Source: Flavobacterium sp. JAS (GTDB lineage: Bacteria > Bacteroidota > Bacteroidia > Flavobacteriales > Flavobacteriaceae). Taken from it: 64,000 nt of DNA. The stretch covers positions 186,001 through 250,000 of the forward strand of contig NZ_JAJMOX010000005.1 of assembly GCF_020991455.1 (NCBI RefSeq). Reading direction: 5' to 3'. The notes below the pieces were generated by a model that worked only from the letters and a program-made list of their open reading frames with translations, was not told where the DNA came from and made no database searches. The position numbers and the translations under genes are program-made. Shown in pieces: positions 60,523 to 64,000 of this stretch. Within the stretch, counting starts at the first letter, position 1. Each line of letters opens with the position of its first letter.

Positions 60523-62604
60523 CTATTCTTGCTTCTTCACCTCATTCTCTTTCAATAAACGATCCAATTGAAACTGTTCATCGGGGGTCAAATTAGGCAA
60601 AATTCTCTCAAATGAAACACGCATCTCCGAATTTTTTAATAAAAATCGAATTGTCTCTCTTCCAAACTTAGAAAACTGCCACATATGATGCGTTGTAGCC
60701 GAAACTAAATTACTCAAAACCTGATCGTTAATAATCTTAAATGATATTAATTTTTCAAGTGCATTTTGTCTTGTTGTAGCTTCATATTTTGTAGATGAAA
60801 AAGAAATTAATTCGGTAACCAAAGCCTCAGAATCACTGCTGTAATTTGGTGTAGACAATGCTAGTGAAAGCCACATTGTACGAAGATTATAATCATTAAA
60901 ACCAATCCAGTTTTTGGATTTATCAAGATATTCAGAGCGATGATCCGGAAAGTTTTTCCACAACCAAAACAAAGCAATTTCCTGCGTTTGATATGATTTA
61001 TCGTCCAGTAAAGTTTCATATTCTAATCTAAAATCTTCTGGAATCTTGGTCAAAGTACTCGCAACGTCTTGTCGAACCTGTACATTATTGGTTTTTAAAG
61101 CTGTAAGTAAAAGTGCCTTCTTGGCTTCATATTTTTCATTTACCAACTGATCAACAATAGCTTGTTTTATACTTGGAAAAGCATCAGATTCTAAAGTCTT
61201 TTTTAGAAAAACTTCTTTTTCTGCTAATGGTGTTTTCTTTAATTTATCAACTTCTAAACGAATCTGAATTGTTTTATTTTTACTCAATAAAGTATTTGCT
61301 TCAGCAGTATCAAACGTTGGCGATTCTAGCCATGTTTTTTGAAATTTCTCCAAATTAAAATTAGAAACTTTCTTAATTTCATCAAAGAAGTTTTGTGTGT
61401 TTACATTTTGATAAGCATACTTTTTCAAGTAACTTTTTATGGCTTTTTTGAATGCCTTATCTCCAATCGATTCGTGCAAAACAAACAATGCCCAGGCACC
61501 TTTTTCGTAAAAAGTCAGAGAACTTGCTTTAGCATTCAGAACCGGAACCGAATCTGTTCTGGAAGCAAATTTGATTTGTTGCGCTGTATCATACAACTTC
61601 GAATAAAAATAATCATCGCCATAAATATCTCTCTCCGCAAGCAAAGCATAATAAGTTGCAAAACCTTCCTGTAGCCAATGATGCGTACTACTTTCGGCGG
61701 TAATTAAATCGCCAAACCAATGGTGTGCTAATTCGTGAGCATCAACATTGGTGTAATTTCGGTCTTCAAAACCAATAGAATCTACTACATAACGCGTTGC
61801 AAAAAGCGTTGAAGTTGTGTTTTCCATTCCGGCATATAAAAAATCACGAACCGGAATTTCTCTATAGATTTCCCACGGATAATTTATACCAATTTCTTTC
61901 TCTAAAAAATCAAAAATTCGCTTCGAATAACGATAAGTAGATTCAAAACGGTTTACATCTTTATTTTCTAAATAATATTCTAATGGAATTTTAGACTTGG
62001 CTTTTAGTTCTTTTTTATCATATTTTCCAATGGAAAGCATGGCCAGATAAGAACTCATTGAATTTTCCATTCTGTACTGCCATTCGATTAAATCTCCATT
62101 TGCAATTTTCTCTTTTAACACTCCGTTTGAAATTACCTGATATTCTTTGTTGAAAGTAATTCCCAAATTAAAAATCAATTTTTCATTGACATCGTCAAAA
62201 CTCGGAAACCAATTACTGGTGTATCTTCCCTGCCCTTGCGTCCAGATCTGTACTTTAGAATTTTCTATAGCTATAAAATACAACGCCTGTTTTGGCTTTG
62301 CCCAATAATCAAAAGTCAGCTGATTTTTGCCTTTTTCAAAATTATTGATGATCTGTAATTGTTTCCCTGTATTTATAAAATTGACCTCTTTTTGATTGAT
62401 TAGAATTTTAGAAAACTCCATGTCTTTGGCATCAATTTTAATTGTATCAATTGGCTTTAAAACATCAAACTGATATTCTACTGATCCTGCAATCGATTTA
62501 TCTGTGGTATTTAATTTCAAATGCGCATTAACCGATTTAAAATCGACAAATTGGGTTTGTTGTGCAAAAATGAAACTGGTAAAGAATAAAAGAATATATT
62601 TCAT
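60523..62604 (-). CDS. M1-family metallopeptidase (aminopeptidase), exported
   Basis: This 693-residue protein starts MKYILLFFTSFIFAQQTQ (62604), a signal peptide. The N-terminal beta domain leads to the catalytic domain: FLYAGMENTTSTLFATRYVV (GAMEN-like exopeptidase motif) and the zinc site VDAHELAHHWFGDLITAESSTHHWLQEGFATYYALL (HExxH and downstream Glu). The C-terminal part has HEAT-like helices. A TAACTTTG box at 62631-62638 lies before the ATG. It is probably a periplasmic or secreted aminopeptidase for peptide nutrition. Confidence 0.93.
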   Translation of the reverse strand: MKYILLFFTSFIFAQQTQFVDFKSVNAHLKLNTTDKSIAGSVEYQFDVLKPIDTIKIDAKDMEFSKILINQKEVNFINTGKQLQIINNFEKGKNQLTFDYWAKPKQALYFIAIENSKVQIWTQGQGRYTSNWFPSFDDVNEKLIFNLGITFNKEYQVISNGVLKEKIANGDLIEWQYRMENSMSSYLAMLSIGKYDKKELKAKSKIPLEYYLENKDVNRFESTYRYSKRIFDFLEKEIGINYPWEIYREIPVRDFLYAGMENTTSTLFATRYVVDSIGFEDRNYTNVDAHELAHHWFGDLITAESSTHHWLQEGFATYYALLAERDIYGDDYFYSKLYDTAQQIKFASRTDSVPVLNAKASSLTFYEKGAWALFVLHESIGDKAFKKAIKSYLKKYAYQNVNTQNFFDEIKKVSNFNLEKFQKTWLESPTFDTAEANTLLSKNKTIQIRLEVDKLKKTPLAEKEVFLKKTLESDAFPSIKQAIVDQLVNEKYEAKKALLLTALKTNNVQVRQDVASTLTKIPEDFRLEYETLLDDKSYQTQEIALFWLWKNFPDHRSEYLDKSKNWIGFNDYNLRTMWLSLALSTPNYSSDSEALVTELISFSSTKYEATTRQNALEKLISFKIINDQVLSNLVSATTHHMWQFSKFGRETIRFLLKNSEMRVSFERILPNLTPDEQFQLDRLLKENEVKKQE

Positions 62605-62700
62605 TAAGAATAAATTTGAGGGCAAAGATCCAAAGTTACAAAGGTTTCATCAACAAATCGAACGAAATTTGTAAGTTTACCATCAGAAAATTATATTATC

Positions 62701-63447
62701 GTGTCAACACCCAAAAAAGCCTTATTTAACTGGAGCAGCGGAAAAGATTCAGCGCTTGCTTTATACAAAATTTTACAAAACCCTGATTTCAAAATCGAAT
62801 GTTTACTAACGAGTGTCAACCAACAGTTTCAGCGCATTTCGATGCATGGTGTTCGTGTTGAATTACTTGAAGCGCAGGCAAAAAGCATTGGTTTACCACT
62901 TGAAATTCTACAAATTCCCGAAATGCCAACGATGGAGGTTTACGAGAATGTCATGACCAAAACCTTAACCGAATTAAAAGAACAAGGTATTACACATTCG
63001 GTTTTTGGAGATATATTTCTGGAAGATTTGCGAAAATACCGTGAAGATCAATTAGCCAAACTAGGATTTGAAGGCGTTTTCCCGATCTGGAAAATTCCAA
63101 CACATGATTTAATTCAGGAATTTATTGCTTTAGGATTCAAAACTATTGTGGTTTGTGTAAACGAACGTTACTTAGATAAAAGTTTTGTTGGTCGGGTAAT
63201 TGACCAGGATTTTATAAATGATTTACCAGATAATGTTGATGTTTGTGGCGAAAATGGCGAATTTCACACCTTTACTTTTGATGGGCCAATTTTTTCTGAA
63301 CCAATAAATTTTGAAATTGGAGAAATTGTTTATCGTAAATATGAAAAACCTAAAACAGAAGAGTCTTCAAACACAGCTTGTGATACAAATTCAAGCGATG
63401 CTTTTGATTTTGGATTCTGGTATTGTGATTTGATTCCTAAAAACTAA
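62701..63447 (+). CDS. Dph6-like ATP-pyrophosphatase (adenine nucleotide alpha hydrolase)
   Basis: This 248-residue PP-loop ATPase starts with GTG (62701): VSTPKKALFNWSSGKDSALALYKIL, where the SSGKDS loop near residue 13 is the ATP-binding PP motif. It continues with LTSVNQQFQRISMHGVRVELLEAQAKSIGLPLEIL, a segment of the diphthine-ammonia ligase (Dph6/MJ0570) family, and ENGEFHTFTFDGPIF. Bacteria lack diphthamide, so the role is not the archaeal or eukaryotic one; a related amidation or nucleotide activation reaction is likely. Confidence 0.88.
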   Translation: MSTPKKALFNWSSGKDSALALYKILQNPDFKIECLLTSVNQQFQRISMHGVRVELLEAQAKSIGLPLEILQIPEMPTMEVYENVMTKTLTELKEQGITHSVFGDIFLEDLRKYREDQLAKLGFEGVFPIWKIPTHDLIQEFIALGFKTIVVCVNERYLDKSFVGRVIDQDFINDLPDNVDVCGENGEFHTFTFDGPIFSEPINFEIGEIVYRKYEKPKTEESSNTACDTNSSDAFDFGFWYCDLIPKN

Positions 63448-63449
63448 AT

Positions 63450-63530
63450 TTGATAATTAGAAAATGTGTCAATGAGATAATTTTAGAACGCCTTATAATT
63501 ATCTAATTTTCTAATTGACATATTCTCTAA
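63450..63530. repeat. AATTAGAAAATGTGTC-family inverted repeat
   Basis: GATAATTAGAAAATGTGTCA near 63450 is mirrored by TGACATATTCTCTAATTATT near 63530 with ATTATCTAATTTTCTAATTGAC between. It is related to the tandem repeat at 34338-34466. Confidence 0.6.
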
Positions 63531-64000
63531 TTATTCCGAGTACATGTTTAACAAATTAGTAACCGTGTTCCAGTTTCTAATTGTTGCTGTTACATTCAAT
63601 TTTTTCTCAATATATTTTTGATCAAATCTGGTTTTTCCTGCGCCTACATCGTATTTAATAAAAATTCGGTTACCGTCAATACTGGCTTCATCGGGTTTGA
63701 ACTGACTTATTTTTAGATCATTGATATTTTCACTTTTTAAAGTAATCGATACAAAAGCAACATATAACTTTTTCGTATCAATATCTTTTTCTTTCAAAAA
63801 TGGACTGTTTTTAAAACACAATTCCAAATCTTCTTTGGTAATTACAATCGTAGGAACTTCATGACCGAAAACTTTAAAGATTTCCTGTTTGATCATAAAA
63901 CCAACTTTGGATGCACTTTCTTCTTCTGTGTCAACAAAAACATTTCCGGATTGAAGATAGGTTCGCACATTTTTAAAACCAATATTTTCCAACATTGTTT
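63531..64000 (-). CDS. DUF1697 protein (5' end beyond window)
   Basis: The visible part begins (from the right edge) T-MLENIGFKNVRTYLQSGNVFVDTEEESASK and runs to FDQKYIEKKLNVTATIRNWNTVTNLLNMYSE at the stop near 63531, about 155 residues. TYLQSGNVF and the C-terminal RNWNTVTNLL are clear DUF1697 signatures. Members begin with an 'ALLRGINV' segment before this, so the ATG at 63995 is internal and the true start lies beyond 64000. Function unknown; the family is widespread and cytoplasmic. Confidence 0.88.
   Translation of the reverse strand, partial: TMLENIGFKNVRTYLQSGNVFVDTEEESASKVGFMIKQEIFKVFGHEVPTIVITKEDLELCFKNSPFLKEKDIDTKKLYVAFVSITLKSENINDLKISQFKPDEASIDGNRIFIKYDVGAGKTRFDQKYIEKKLNVTATIRNWNTVTNLLNMYSE

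Noticed and set aside
1..64000. tRNA, rRNA, CRISPR array, prophage or complete IS
   Set aside because: No tRNA or rRNA cores, no regularly spaced direct repeats and no transposase or phage genes were seen by eye; a tRNAscan, CRISPR and IS search would settle it.

Overview
The window is chromosomal DNA of a Bacteroidota bacterium, almost certainly Flavobacterium or a close relative. The DNA is AT-rich. It carries SusC/SusD, FecI/FecR, PorX, an LpxC-FabZ fusion and a bifunctional HisB, and it has repeated matches to the Bacteroidota housekeeping promoter (TTG, about 20 nt, TAnnTTTG). I found no rRNA, tRNA, CRISPR array, prophage or complete insertion sequence.

Layout. 1-6265: histidine operon on the minus strand (leader peptide and attenuator, hisG, hisD, hisC, hisB, an NTF2-like gene, hisH cut by the left edge). 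6339-10698: an OmpR-type two-component pair divergent from an LtaS-like phosphoglycerol transferase, with phased TTAAG repeats between them. 10954-17181: S1/P1-type nuclease, GH5 lipoprotein, an unknown secreted protein, a YeiH-like exporter with its LysR regulator, and a DUF1444-like protein. 17242-20099: BatA-like membrane protein and FabG. 20100-21286: a nested inverted-repeat (REP-like) element and two small orphan genes. 21470-31078: an ECF-sigma/anti-sigma-controlled SusC/SusD import locus with a zinc metallohydrolase lipoprotein and a DUF4302 lipoprotein; a candidate antisense RNA overlaps the susC leader. 31509-39683: a possible GIY-YIG-like protein, sucD, and a lipid A gene cluster (two LpxD-like genes, efp, lpxA, lpxC-fabZ, lpxD) next to an HD hydrolase. 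39905-44750: porX of type IX secretion regulation, tsaE, a secreted protein, a GNAT remnant, ald and a small DUF4258-like protein. 44869-54443: ung, mutS2, a DCC thiol oxidoreductase, ettA, a small membrane protein, holA, an HsdR_N protein, a GT2 glycosyltransferase and an OmpA lipoprotein. 54634-64000: a TsaC-like protein, a UvrD/PcrA helicase, a TSUP permease, an unknown protein, a patatin, an M1 aminopeptidase, a Dph6-like ATPase and a DUF1697 protein cut by the right edge.

Most of the window is ordinary core genome. The points that stand out are regulatory: a histidine attenuator with a His-rich leader peptide, a candidate antisense sRNA over the susC start, 11-bp phased TTAAG boxes between the two-component pair and its divergent neighbour, and many intergenic inverted repeats belonging to several families, some of them inside the his operon.
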